Assembly: GCA_027310405.1 (NCBI GenBank)
Contig: DAIDAX010000003.1
Coordinates: 1-40,257 of the forward strand
Direction of reading: 5' to 3'
From: a bacterium
GTDB lineage: Archaea > Aenigmatarchaeota > Aenigmatarchaeia > CG10238-14 > SCSR01
DNA: 40,257 nucleotides
Every line of letters starts with the position of its first letter. Within the stretch, counting starts at the first letter, position 1. A program made the position numbers and the translations under genes. The notes beneath the pieces are model-generated. The model saw nothing but the letters and a program-made list of their open reading frames with translations, was not told where the DNA came from and made no database searches. Positions 1 to 7,567 of this stretch are shown here, one piece after another.

Positions 1-2
1 GC

Positions 3-395
3 AGAGGATTTAGCATTGGCAAGTATGGATTTTTTCACGGACATGCATGGCCGTCAAAAGAAACTCTATCATGTGATTATCTTTTCATGGGACATCTTCA
101 GCCCGGAATAGAATTTGTCGACGATTTTAGACACCGATTAATTGAACAGGTTTGGGTGAAAACAAATCTGAACCAAGAAAAAATAAAAAAGAAATTCGAA
201 TTGAAAAAAGCTGGAAAACTCGAAACAACAATAGTTCCTGCTTTCAATCCTCTTCTTGGTTGTGCGATACTCAACAAAATGACTCCCCAAGATTACGAAG
301 GGCCATTCTTGACAGATTCTGTAATCAATTTGAAAGAATCTGAAATTTATTTGTTAGATGGAACTTCGCTAGGAAAATTAAAAGAGATTAGGTAG
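3..395 (+). CDS. Calcineurin-like metallophosphoesterase, C-terminal part (5' truncated by window edge)
   Basis: The frame is open from base 3 (RGFSIGKYGFFHGHAWPSKETLSCDYLFMGHLQPGIEF...). HGHAWP and MGHLQP motifs resemble archaeal SbcD-related phosphoesterases. Confidence 0.7.
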   Translation, partial: RGFSIGKYGFFHGHAWPSKETLSCDYLFMGHLQPGIEFVDDFRHRLIEQVWVKTNLNQEKIKKKFELKKAGKLETTIVPAFNPLLGCAILNKMTPQDYEGPFLTDSVINLKESEIYLLDGTSLGKLKEIR

Positions 396-2096
396 CATTT
401 CTTTCTCGTCTTCGCCCAACTTGCTCCAGACTTCTTTCAGGATTTTTTTCATGTTGTCAGTTATAACTACCGACAGAGTGTCCCCTTCCTTAACCTGCCT
501 GCCGACTGTTACATTCTCCAAACTTATTGCAACTCTGTCACCCTTCTTCGCTTCCATGATGCTTTTGCTTTCCTTTTGAATTTCTTTAACCCTGTCAACA
601 GTTTTTTGTCCACGTTGCAAAGCTGCACCAGGTTTCAGAACTCCACGTAAAATTTCCACACCAAACACGGCCGGATTCGATTGTCTGAATACAGTTCCTT
701 TCAAAATTTTTAATTCGCAAGGTCTCGTGACAAGTTGCAATTTTTCTTCGAGTTCTCGTTCTCTTTCTTTCTCGACCCAAGTTTTGTACTCTTCAATCAG
801 TTGGTAAATAATTTCATTCCTGAAAATCTTTATTTTCAAATCCTTCGCAAGCGTTTCTATCTCTTCCGGAACCTTTACATTGAACGCGAGTACAACTTTT
901 CTAAAACGATCATTGACGTTTTGGGTTTCTACAACATCTTGCTTGTTGACAGTTCCAACCTCTGCAAATCTTATCGGTACATCATTTTCCTGTAAAATTT
1001 TTATCATCGCTTCTAAACTTCCGAGAGTATCAGCCTTGATTCCAACTCCGTCTTGAGATTTTTCGAACTGAAGTTCAGAAAGTTCAGTCTTCACCATTTC
1101 CTTGGCTTTTTCAATTTCATTTTCTTTCTGCACAAAAATTATCGGCGATCCAGCAACAATTTTTTCCAAATCTGGTGCAGAAATTTTAATTCCAGCGGCA
1201 GCAGAAACTTCATTTACTGCTTCAAACTGTTTTTCTATTCTGAGCTCCTGCAAATTTCTTGGACGGAGGAGTGCTTTTATTTTTGTTGCAATAATTTCAT
1301 TCCCACCAATGACAGCGAACCAGCCTTTACCTATTTTTCCGTCATAAAGAATTACATCAATTGTAGTTCCTAGACCCTTTACATCTTTAACTTCGAGAAC
1401 GCTACCTCTTGCAATGTTTGATATTGTTAATCTGTCTTTCAAAAATTGTTGTGCAAGTCCAGACAAAACCATCAACAAATCCGATACACCTTCACCACTA
1501 ACGCTAGAGATTGGAACAATTGCGATTTGTTTTGTGAAATTTTCTATCCTGTCGAACTGTTCTGCATTCAATCCACGTTCTGCAAGTTGATTGACAAGTT
1601 TGTAAACGAAATTTTCGACGTCTTCTTTTACATCGTCTCTCTGTTGCGCAAAAGAATCGATGAACGAAGCATTTGCAATTTGTCTCCAACCTTTAAGCTT
1701 GTCAATTTTAGTTGCAGCAACAACGAAGGGTGTTTTAAATTCGCGAAGTATGCTCAGACTTTCATCCGTCTGTTCTTGAAACCCCTCAGTTATATCGACG
1801 ACAAGGATTGCTAAATCGGAAACTGCACCACCGCGTCTGCGCATTCCAATAAACGCTTTGTGTCCAGGCGTATCAATGAATAGCAAACCGGGAACTTCCA
1901 ACTTTATATCAAATTTTTGTAATTGTTTTCCAGAAAATTTTTCAATCACCGACAATGGAACGTAGCTTGCTCCAGTGTGTTGCGTTAGTGCGCCAGGTTC
2001 TTGTTTGGTTACCGCCGTTCCTCGTATTCTGTCGAGTAACGAAGTCTTTCCGTGATCACTATGTCCAACTGTGACAATTATTGGTGAACGCAACAT
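378..2096 (-). CDS. infB: Translation initiation factor aIF5B (IF2-like GTPase)
   Basis: 572 aa with GTPase motifs GHSDHGKTSLLD, DTPGHKAF and ATKIDK, plus aIF5B-like C-terminal domains. Confidence 0.95.
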   Translation of the reverse strand: MLRSPIIVTVGHSDHGKTSLLDRIRGTAVTKQEPGALTQHTGASYVPLSVIEKFSGKQLQKFDIKLEVPGLLFIDTPGHKAFIGMRRRGGAVSDLAILVVDITEGFQEQTDESLSILREFKTPFVVAATKIDKLKGWRQIANASFIDSFAQQRDDVKEDVENFVYKLVNQLAERGLNAEQFDRIENFTKQIAIVPISSVSGEGVSDLLMVLSGLAQQFLKDRLTISNIARGSVLEVKDVKGLGTTIDVILYDGKIGKGWFAVIGGNEIIATKIKALLRPRNLQELRIEKQFEAVNEVSAAAGIKISAPDLEKIVAGSPIIFVQKENEIEKAKEMVKTELSELQFEKSQDGVGIKADTLGSLEAMIKILQENDVPIRFAEVGTVNKQDVVETQNVNDRFRKVVLAFNVKVPEEIETLAKDLKIKIFRNEIIYQLIEEYKTWVEKERERELEEKLQLVTRPCELKILKGTVFRQSNPAVFGVEILRGVLKPGAALQRGQKTVDRVKEIQKESKSIMEAKKGDRVAISLENVTVGRQVKEGDTLSVVITDNMKKILKEVWSKLGEDEKEMLPNLF

Positions 2097-2168
2097 ATAA
2101 TCAACCTATATTTTTTTCGGAAATGAACTTTAATAAGACTTTAATCTTTATCGTTTTAGTTTTTACAA

Positions 2169-3152
2169 ATGCAACTTATTATTGATGAATTTGGTACATT
2201 CATTGGCAAGAAGGAGAACAGATTCAAAATAATAATTAAGGAAAAGAAACAAGAATTCTCAGCAGATAAAGTAAGCCAAATTATAGTATCCTCGGCTTCT
2301 TCGATTTCCACAGATGCAATAAAATTAGCAATTGAAAATGGAATTGACATAGTATATATAAATTTCATTGGTAAACCCTATGCTCGCATTTACCCCTGTC
2401 AACTTGGTGGGACTACATTAACTCGGCGTATGCAAGCAAAAGAATATACTAGTCAGAGGGCAGCAGATGCAGTTAGAAGTATAGTTAAATCAAAAATAGT
2501 CAACCAAATTAATCTTTTGAAATACTTGAGTAAAGCTCGTAAAGATATAGATTTTGCAACAGAAATTCAAAAAATGAGTGATATGGTGGATAGCATAGAG
2601 TCCTTTGATGGGGATATAGATATTATCAGAGATAAGTTGCTTGGCGTTGAGGGTTATGCCGGAAATTTATACTTTTCCTGTCTAGCGAAGATTTTACCAT
2701 TCGAGAAGAGGGAACATGAAGCCAAAGATCCTTTCAATGTGATGCTAAATTACGGCTATGGAATTCTCTATTCTGAAATAGAAAAGGTCTGCGTACTTGC
2801 AGGTTTAGATCCTTATTTGGGATTTCTTCATACGGACAGATACGGCAAACCTTCGATGGTACTAGACTTGATTGAGGAGTTCCGCCAAGCTATTGTTGAT
2901 CGCGCAATAATAACAGTTTTTGCAAGGAAACAAGTTGAAGACAGTGATTTTGAAACTTCAGGCAATGAATTTTTGCTTAGTCCAAAGGGAAGGAAAAAAG
3001 TTATAGAAGCCGTTATGGAAAGATTGCATTCGAGAACAAAATATAAGAATCGTGAGTTGAGTCTACAAGGAATTATGTTGGAGCAAGCGAGGTTGTTTGC
3101 AAAAATGCTACTTGGGCAAGCAAAATATGACGCATTAGTTTACAAGTGGTAG
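2169..3152 (+). CDS. cas1: CRISPR-associated endonuclease Cas1
   Basis: 327 aa with Cas1 motifs GVEGYAGNLYF and GFLHTDRYGKPSMVLDLIEEFR. First gene of a cas1-cas2-cas4-effector run. Confidence 0.97.
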   Translation: MQLIIDEFGTFIGKKENRFKIIIKEKKQEFSADKVSQIIVSSASSISTDAIKLAIENGIDIVYINFIGKPYARIYPCQLGGTTLTRRMQAKEYTSQRAADAVRSIVKSKIVNQINLLKYLSKARKDIDFATEIQKMSDMVDSIESFDGDIDIIRDKLLGVEGYAGNLYFSCLAKILPFEKREHEAKDPFNVMLNYGYGILYSEIEKVCVLAGLDPYLGFLHTDRYGKPSMVLDLIEEFRQAIVDRAIITVFARKQVEDSDFETSGNEFLLSPKGRKKVIEAVMERLHSRTKYKNRELSLQGIMLEQARLFAKMLLGQAKYDALVYKW

Positions 3153-3154
3153 AT

Positions 3155-3475
3155 ATGTTGCATTGGATTATATACGACATAACAAGCAATAAGTTACGTT
3201 CGAAAGTTGCAAACAAATGCAAGAATTATGGAATGATACGTGTACAAAAGAGTGCTTTCCTCGGTGAGCTTACTCAAAACAAAGCTGAGATGCTTTCACT
3301 TGAAATTCATGAAGTTCTAGGAAAATCAAAAGATGCAGTTTTTATTTTTCCTTCATGTAAAGAATGTTTTGCAGATAAAATAATTGAAGGTTATTTAGAC
3401 GAAGAGTTTGTAAAGAAAAAAGATTTTCTAATAATTGGTGATGAGCATGGAAAAAAAGTACTTGACAGCAACTGA
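3155..3475 (+). CDS. cas2: CRISPR-associated endoribonuclease Cas2
   Basis: MLHWIIYDITSNKLRSKVANKCKNYGMIRVQKSAFLGEL is a Cas2 ferredoxin-like N-terminus. The ORF track starts at GTG 3146; ATG 3155 is the likely start. Confidence 0.95.
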   Translation: MLHWIIYDITSNKLRSKVANKCKNYGMIRVQKSAFLGELTQNKAEMLSLEIHEVLGKSKDAVFIFPSCKECFADKIIEGYLDEEFVKKKDFLIIGDEHGKKVLDSN

Positions 3476-4025
3476 TCTAATGAACTACAGCTACTGCCCT
3501 CGAATAATTTACTATACACAAGTCCTAAAAAAACCGCAGTTCACAACAAAAAAAGAATTTAAGGGGAGAGAAAAAGAAAGTGAGTTTAAAAGAAATGCAA
3601 ATAGAACAAAAGTTGTCAAGGATTATCCCAAACTTCCCAAAGTTTTTAAAGTTCACCTGGTCTCAGAAAAATTAGGGTTAAAGACTATTCTTGATTCCAT
3701 AATGATCGACAAAGAAAAGAATGAAGAATATCCTATACAGGCGAAATACAGTTTCAAGCCAAAGAAATTATTCAAGACACAAAGAGATCAATTGATGATG
3801 GAAGGTCTTCTGATAGAGGAGTGTCTTGGTTACAGAGTTCCATTTGGTTTTATAAAATTTTTAAAGTCTGGAGATTTGATTAAAGTCAATCTCGAAAATA
3901 AGTCGGAAGTGATTAATTTATTTAATAGAATATCAGAGATAATTAGAAACGAGAAGTTTCCAAAACCTACACCATATGGAAAAAGATGTGTAGACTGCTG
4001 CTATAAAAAAGATTGTTGGGGATAG
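3447..4025 (+). CDS. cas4: CRISPR-associated exonuclease Cas4-like
   Basis: N-terminal Cys (YSYCPRIIYY), LDSIM, QAKYSFKPKK and a C-terminal Cys cluster (RCVDCCYKKDC). Overlaps the cas2 end. The ORF track starts at TTG 3435; ATG 3441 or 3447 is likely. Confidence 0.9.
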   Translation: MEKKYLTATDLMNYSYCPRIIYYTQVLKKPQFTTKKEFKGREKESEFKRNANRTKVVKDYPKLPKVFKVHLVSEKLGLKTILDSIMIDKEKNEEYPIQAKYSFKPKKLFKTQRDQLMMEGLLIEECLGYRVPFGFIKFLKSGDLIKVNLENKSEVINLFNRISEIIRNEKFPKPTPYGKRCVDCCYKKDCWG

Positions 4026-4026
4026 A

Positions 4027-5655
4027 GTGAAAATAGTAACGAGAACATTGTCGCTTGGTATAATTAGACCCTATTATGGTAAAGAAGTAGAAGGAAGGAT
4101 AAAGGCTGAAAAAGATAATAGAGAGAAAGAATTTTTAGCAGCAAATAAAAATCTAATCTCTGATGAAAACGAACTGAAAAAGAAGGCTAAAGAAGCAAGA
4201 AAATTAGACCCAGCTTTTTGGTCTGCCCTTAAGAAAGAAAACCCAGAAATATTTACAATGAGAGAATTATCAGCCTTATTTTCACAACTGCAAAGACAAT
4301 ATGCACTTTTATACAATGAGACTATTAGTAAAATTTACGTTGAAGCACTTAAAACCAGAAAACTTAGTCGCGTGCAAAGTTTACTTAGTTCAATCGGCTA
4401 TAAGAAAGCTTATGAGGCATTCAAGGATTCTTCACTCGCATCTGGGTTAAGACAAAAATTACAAAGCAACTTCAATAAATCTAAATTTTATAATCTGATT
4501 AATGCAAGAATATCTTTACCCACAGCAACTTCTACAAATTTTCCTGTTTCTATATACAGGCAGACAAGCAGTGACAAATATGCAGGTTTTGAGATTCAGC
4601 CTAATAAGGAAGATTTCGTAATAAAGCTAACTTTGCCTGAATTCAAAATTAAGGAGAATGTTAATCCCAAAACTAAGAAAAAATTTCTTAGTTTTGAATT
4701 TTTAAAATCTCAGAAAAAGAAAGAAATATTTCTACTACTCTCAACAAAACGAAGAAGACAAAATGATAAACAATGGTTTGCTGATGAAGGTACAAGTGCT
4801 GAAATAAGAAAAGTAATTAATGGAGATCTAAAAAAAGAATGGGCAGAATATGCCAAAAGATTTGGAAAAGATAAAAATGAAAAAGACCAATTAAGAAATA
4901 AGTACAAAATTGGTTGGCTTGAAATAAGAAAGGGTAAAAAAATAGGCGAAAAATTTCGATGGTTTTTAAACTTAGTTATAGAACTGCCACCCAAAATGCA
5001 AAGATTAGATAAGAATATAGTTGGCGGAATAGACATCGGTGTCTCTAATCCAATCGTATGTGCTTTGAATAATTCTTTGAAAAGATATACAATAGGTAAT
5101 AACGATGTACTTTCATTTAATCGACATATGCAGGCTAGAAGGAGAATTCTTTTAAGAAAGAATCTCTTTAAAAGAAAAGGTCATGGGTCGAATAACAAAC
5201 TAGAGCCAATAACCTCTCTTACAGAAAAGAGCGAACGTTTTAGGAGTAAGATAATTGAGAGATGGGCAAAAGAGGTACAAAGATTCTTTTTACAAAATAG
5301 TTGTGGTATTGTTCAAATGGAAGATCTTAGTAACCTAAAAAATAAAGAAGATAATTTCTTTAATTTGTTTTTACGTGGTAAATGGCCATACGCAGAAATG
5401 CAAAATAACATAGAAAGAAAATTATCAGAAATTGGTATAGAAGTAAAAAAGATTTCTCCTAAATATACATCTCAGTTATGTTCAAACCCAAAATGTTTGA
5501 ACTGGAACAAGTGGTTTACATTTGCTTATAGAAAAGAAAATCGTTTTCCGTTATTTAAATGTGAGAAATGTAATTTAGAGGTTCCGGCTGACTACAATGC
5601 AGCTAAAAATATAGCTAATCCTAAAATAGAAAAAATAACAGAACGATTACGTTAG
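4027..5655 (+). CDS. cas12f: Compact type V-F effector nuclease, Cas14a/Cas12f1 family
   Basis: 542 aa, GTG start. RuvC-I GGIDIGVSNP (D336), RuvC-II VQMEDL (E432), zinc ribbon C-x4-C...C-x2-C, RuvC-III ADYNAAKN (D522). Shared blocks with Un1Cas12f1 from memory: ARRRILL-KN--KR-GHG, LTEKSERFR, LRG-WPYAEMQN-IE. Adjacent cas1/2/4, tracrRNA and array. Confidence 0.96.
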   Translation: MKIVTRTLSLGIIRPYYGKEVEGRIKAEKDNREKEFLAANKNLISDENELKKKAKEARKLDPAFWSALKKENPEIFTMRELSALFSQLQRQYALLYNETISKIYVEALKTRKLSRVQSLLSSIGYKKAYEAFKDSSLASGLRQKLQSNFNKSKFYNLINARISLPTATSTNFPVSIYRQTSSDKYAGFEIQPNKEDFVIKLTLPEFKIKENVNPKTKKKFLSFEFLKSQKKKEIFLLLSTKRRRQNDKQWFADEGTSAEIRKVINGDLKKEWAEYAKRFGKDKNEKDQLRNKYKIGWLEIRKGKKIGEKFRWFLNLVIELPPKMQRLDKNIVGGIDIGVSNPIVCALNNSLKRYTIGNNDVLSFNRHMQARRRILLRKNLFKRKGHGSNNKLEPITSLTEKSERFRSKIIERWAKEVQRFFLQNSCGIVQMEDLSNLKNKEDNFFNLFLRGKWPYAEMQNNIERKLSEIGIEVKKISPKYTSQLCSNPKCLNWNKWFTFAYRKENRFPLFKCEKCNLEVPADYNAAKNIANPKIEKITERLR

Positions 5656-5664
5656 ATTTATAAG
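5656..5664 (+). promoter_or_regulatory. Putative TATA box for the tracrRNA
   Basis: ATTTATAAG directly after the cas12f stop, about 26-30 nt upstream of the first conserved tracrRNA stem. Confidence 0.4.
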
Positions 5665-5687
5665 TAAGCTAAACAATGATTAAATTA

Positions 5688-5858
5688 TTCCTCTCTCTGG
5701 GAGTTAGATTTAGCATACAGCAGTATGCAGAGGCTAACTAAAGAGTCAGAGTGGGCAGCTTGCATCTGCCTAACATCGAGAAGTGCCTTCTATAGGTAAC
5801 CCTCGAAATACAAATTCAGTTCAAGAGTTACTGGAATTTCTTTATAAAGCATGTTGCA
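5688..5858 (+). ncRNA. tracrRNA of the type V-F system (ends approximate)
   Basis: GTGGGCAGCTTGCATCTGCCTAACATCGAGAAGTGCCTTCTATAGGTAACCCTCGAAATACAAATTCA closely matches the Cas14a1 tracrRNA core as remembered. Stems: AGTTAG/CTAACT (5702-5707/5734-5739), GCATAC/GTATGC (5713-5718/5723-5728), GGCAG/CTGCC (5754-5758/5766-5770), TCGAG/CTCGA (5776-5780/5802-5806). Anti-repeat GTTACTGGAAT at 5827-5837 plus AATTCA at 5813-5818. Confidence 0.92.
5841..5848 (+). promoter_or_regulatory. Putative TATA element for the CRISPR array leader
   Basis: TTTATAAA located 80 nt before the first repeat. Confidence 0.25.
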
Positions 5859-5927
5859 AAAACTAAATATTCAAAAAACTCATTTGAAAATAATTACAAT
5901 AAGCCGAACTGCGAACATTTACAGGCT

Positions 5928-6333
5928 ATTCCAGTAACTGAATTAATGAATTAAGAAATGCAACTTTCTCTCATAACAACAGATTGAACTTCTATATTTA
6001 AAATTCCAGTAACTGAATTAATGAATTAAGAAATGCAACCCGCAATAGCTTATATTTATGAGAAGGAAATCGAATATTCCAGTAACTGAATTAATGAATT
6101 AAGAAATGCAACTCTGGAATCTTTAAGTTGTAGAGTTTCATTATTTTTTATTCCAGTAACTGAATTAATGAATTAAGAAATGCAACAGCAAATTAATTTG
6201 CGGAACGAGAACGGTTGGGTAAATTCCAGTAACTGAATTAATGAATTAAGAAATGCAACTCCAAAAGAAATTGATGTCCCGCAGTCGAACTTAAAAATTC
6301 CAGTAACTGAATTAATGAATTAAGAAATGCAAC
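5928..6333 (+). CRISPR. CRISPR array, 6 identical 37-nt repeats and 5 spacers (38, 36, 37, 36, 37 nt)
   Basis: Repeat ATTCCAGTAACTGAATTAATGAATTAAGAAATGCAAC at 5928-5964, 6003-6039, 6076-6112, 6150-6186, 6223-6259 and 6297-6333. Confidence 0.99.
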
Positions 6334-6388
6334 TAAGAATTTACGCTTTAATTTACCTAATAAAATATAGATAACTGTGTCGCTGACA

Positions 6389-6814
6389 ATGGCCGATATC
6401 ACACCAGTTGGATTGTGCATAGCAACTCAAGAACTTTTTGACGCGAAAAGATACAGACAGAATTTTTGTGACAATGTTTTGCTGCGAATGAGAGACAGAA
6501 ACATCGAAGAAGTAATTGTTCCAGTCAAACGAGAATTAATTTCTGACATTGCTCATAAAAAATTTTTAGAAGGACACAAGATTGCAATTATAAGTAACTT
6601 AGATAAAATACTTTCTCTAACTGCACGTTATGTGAACATCAATGCAACTTCTGTCAACGCAATAATTAAAAATGGAAAAGAACTGATGATAAAAGTTCTT
6701 TTCTCTGACAACTTCGATCAGATTGCAAATCTCGAAGCGACATTCCGCACAAAAATCAGTTTGCCAGTCTACTCGTTGTTCCTAGAATATTCGAAGGAGC
6801 ACAAGTTGGTCTGA
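6389..6814 (+). CDS. Hypothetical protein
   Basis: ORF track 6377..6814; MADITPVGLCIATQELFDAKRY is a likely start. No recognised domain. Confidence 0.65.
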   Translation: MADITPVGLCIATQELFDAKRYRQNFCDNVLLRMRDRNIEEVIVPVKRELISDIAHKKFLEGHKIAIISNLDKILSLTARYVNINATSVNAIIKNGKELMIKVLFSDNFDQIANLEATFRTKISLPVYSLFLEYSKEHKLV

Positions 6815-6985
6815 ATGCAAAACGAGATTGATCTCGAGCTTGAAAGATTGCATGACAAGAAAATGGAACTTTCAGGAAGATTGAAAATCGTCAGAGATTC
6901 AAAAGAAAAGGAAGTAATCCGTTTGCAACTCGAAAGACTACAGAGTCAGATCGAAACTTTAGAACGCTTTAAGACAAAAACTTAG
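6815..6985 (+). CDS. Small coiled-coil protein (56 aa)
   Basis: Directly abuts the upstream ORF. MQNEIDLELERLHDKKMELSGRLKIVRDSKEKEVIRLQLERLQSQIETLERFKTKT. Confidence 0.5.
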   Translation: MQNEIDLELERLHDKKMELSGRLKIVRDSKEKEVIRLQLERLQSQIETLERFKTKT

Positions 6986-7352
6986 GGAATTTTTTGTTTT
7001 GAATTATGTTGTGTGCAACCAGTCCAGCCGCGACTGCAATTGCGTGAAAGTTTACAAGAACAGTTGTCACTCCGATGAGAGCCGTTGATGCAACTAAGAT
7101 AGCCGCTCCAACTACCCAGTGATGTAGATTGTACATTCTCTTTCCGATGTAAAGAATCGAACGAGAGTTATCGTATCTCAGTTTTTTCGTGAGCAGTTTG
7201 AGATTTCTCTTAGTTTTTTTCAATCCGACTTGAAAAGTTAGAACAGCCTGAATTTTTGTGCGAGTGTAAATCTCAGCAATCAGCATAGATAAACCAAATA
7301 GAGCTAAATCTACCGAACCGAATCCATATGCTAGAGTTGTCAAATCGAACAT
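6969..7352 (-). CDS. Hypothetical membrane protein
   Basis: 127 aa with hydrophobic segments VVGAAILVASTALIGVTTVLVNFHAIAVAAGLVA. Confidence 0.6.
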   Translation of the reverse strand: MFDLTTLAYGFGSVDLALFGLSMLIAEIYTRTKIQAVLTFQVGLKKTKRNLKLLTKKLRYDNSRSILYIGKRMYNLHHWVVGAAILVASTALIGVTTVLVNFHAIAVAAGLVAHNIIQNKKFPKFLS

Positions 7353-7396
7353 TTTCCAGCCCTTTAATTAAAAATTCGAGATAAGTACTTAAATAA

Positions 7397-7537
7397 CTAT
7401 TCTCCAGGAACCGGATGTGATGGAGTTTCTCCGCTGAAAAACTTAAAGTAAATCAAAATGAACGCAATGACAACGAGTATGATTCCAACTATTATCCATA
7501 CTGTCGGATCAGCAAAACTGATGTCCTGTATCGCCAT
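7397..7537 (-). CDS. Small single-pass membrane protein (46 aa)
   Basis: Reverse strand ORF MAIQDISFADPTVWIIVGIILVVIAFILIYFKFFSGETPSHPVPGE, one clear TM helix. Confidence 0.5.
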   Translation of the reverse strand: MAIQDISFADPTVWIIVGIILVVIAFILIYFKFFSGETPSHPVPGE

Positions 7538-7567
7538 TAAAAACAATTTGTAAGTTTTAAATATTAA

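Noticed and set aside
735-1814. Plus-strand ORFs antisense to aIF5B (735, 1053, 1102, 1446)
   Set aside because: Low-complexity Phe/Ser/Cys-rich translations fully inside a well-supported gene on the other strand.
3435-3500. Apparent C/D-box-like motifs (TGATGA ... CTGA) near the cas2/cas4 overlap
   Set aside because: They lie in coding sequence of both genes; no kink-turn pairing or guide evidence.
4027-5655. Interpretation of the RuvC protein as a transposon TnpB
   Set aside because: It is in a cas1-cas2-cas4 operon with tracrRNA and array, has Cas12f1-type N-terminal and RuvC motifs, and no adjacent TnpA or transposon ends were seen.
6238-6420. 60-aa minus-strand ORF overlapping the CRISPR array
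   Set aside because: It is read from repeat and spacer sequence and the start of the next gene; no protein-like features.
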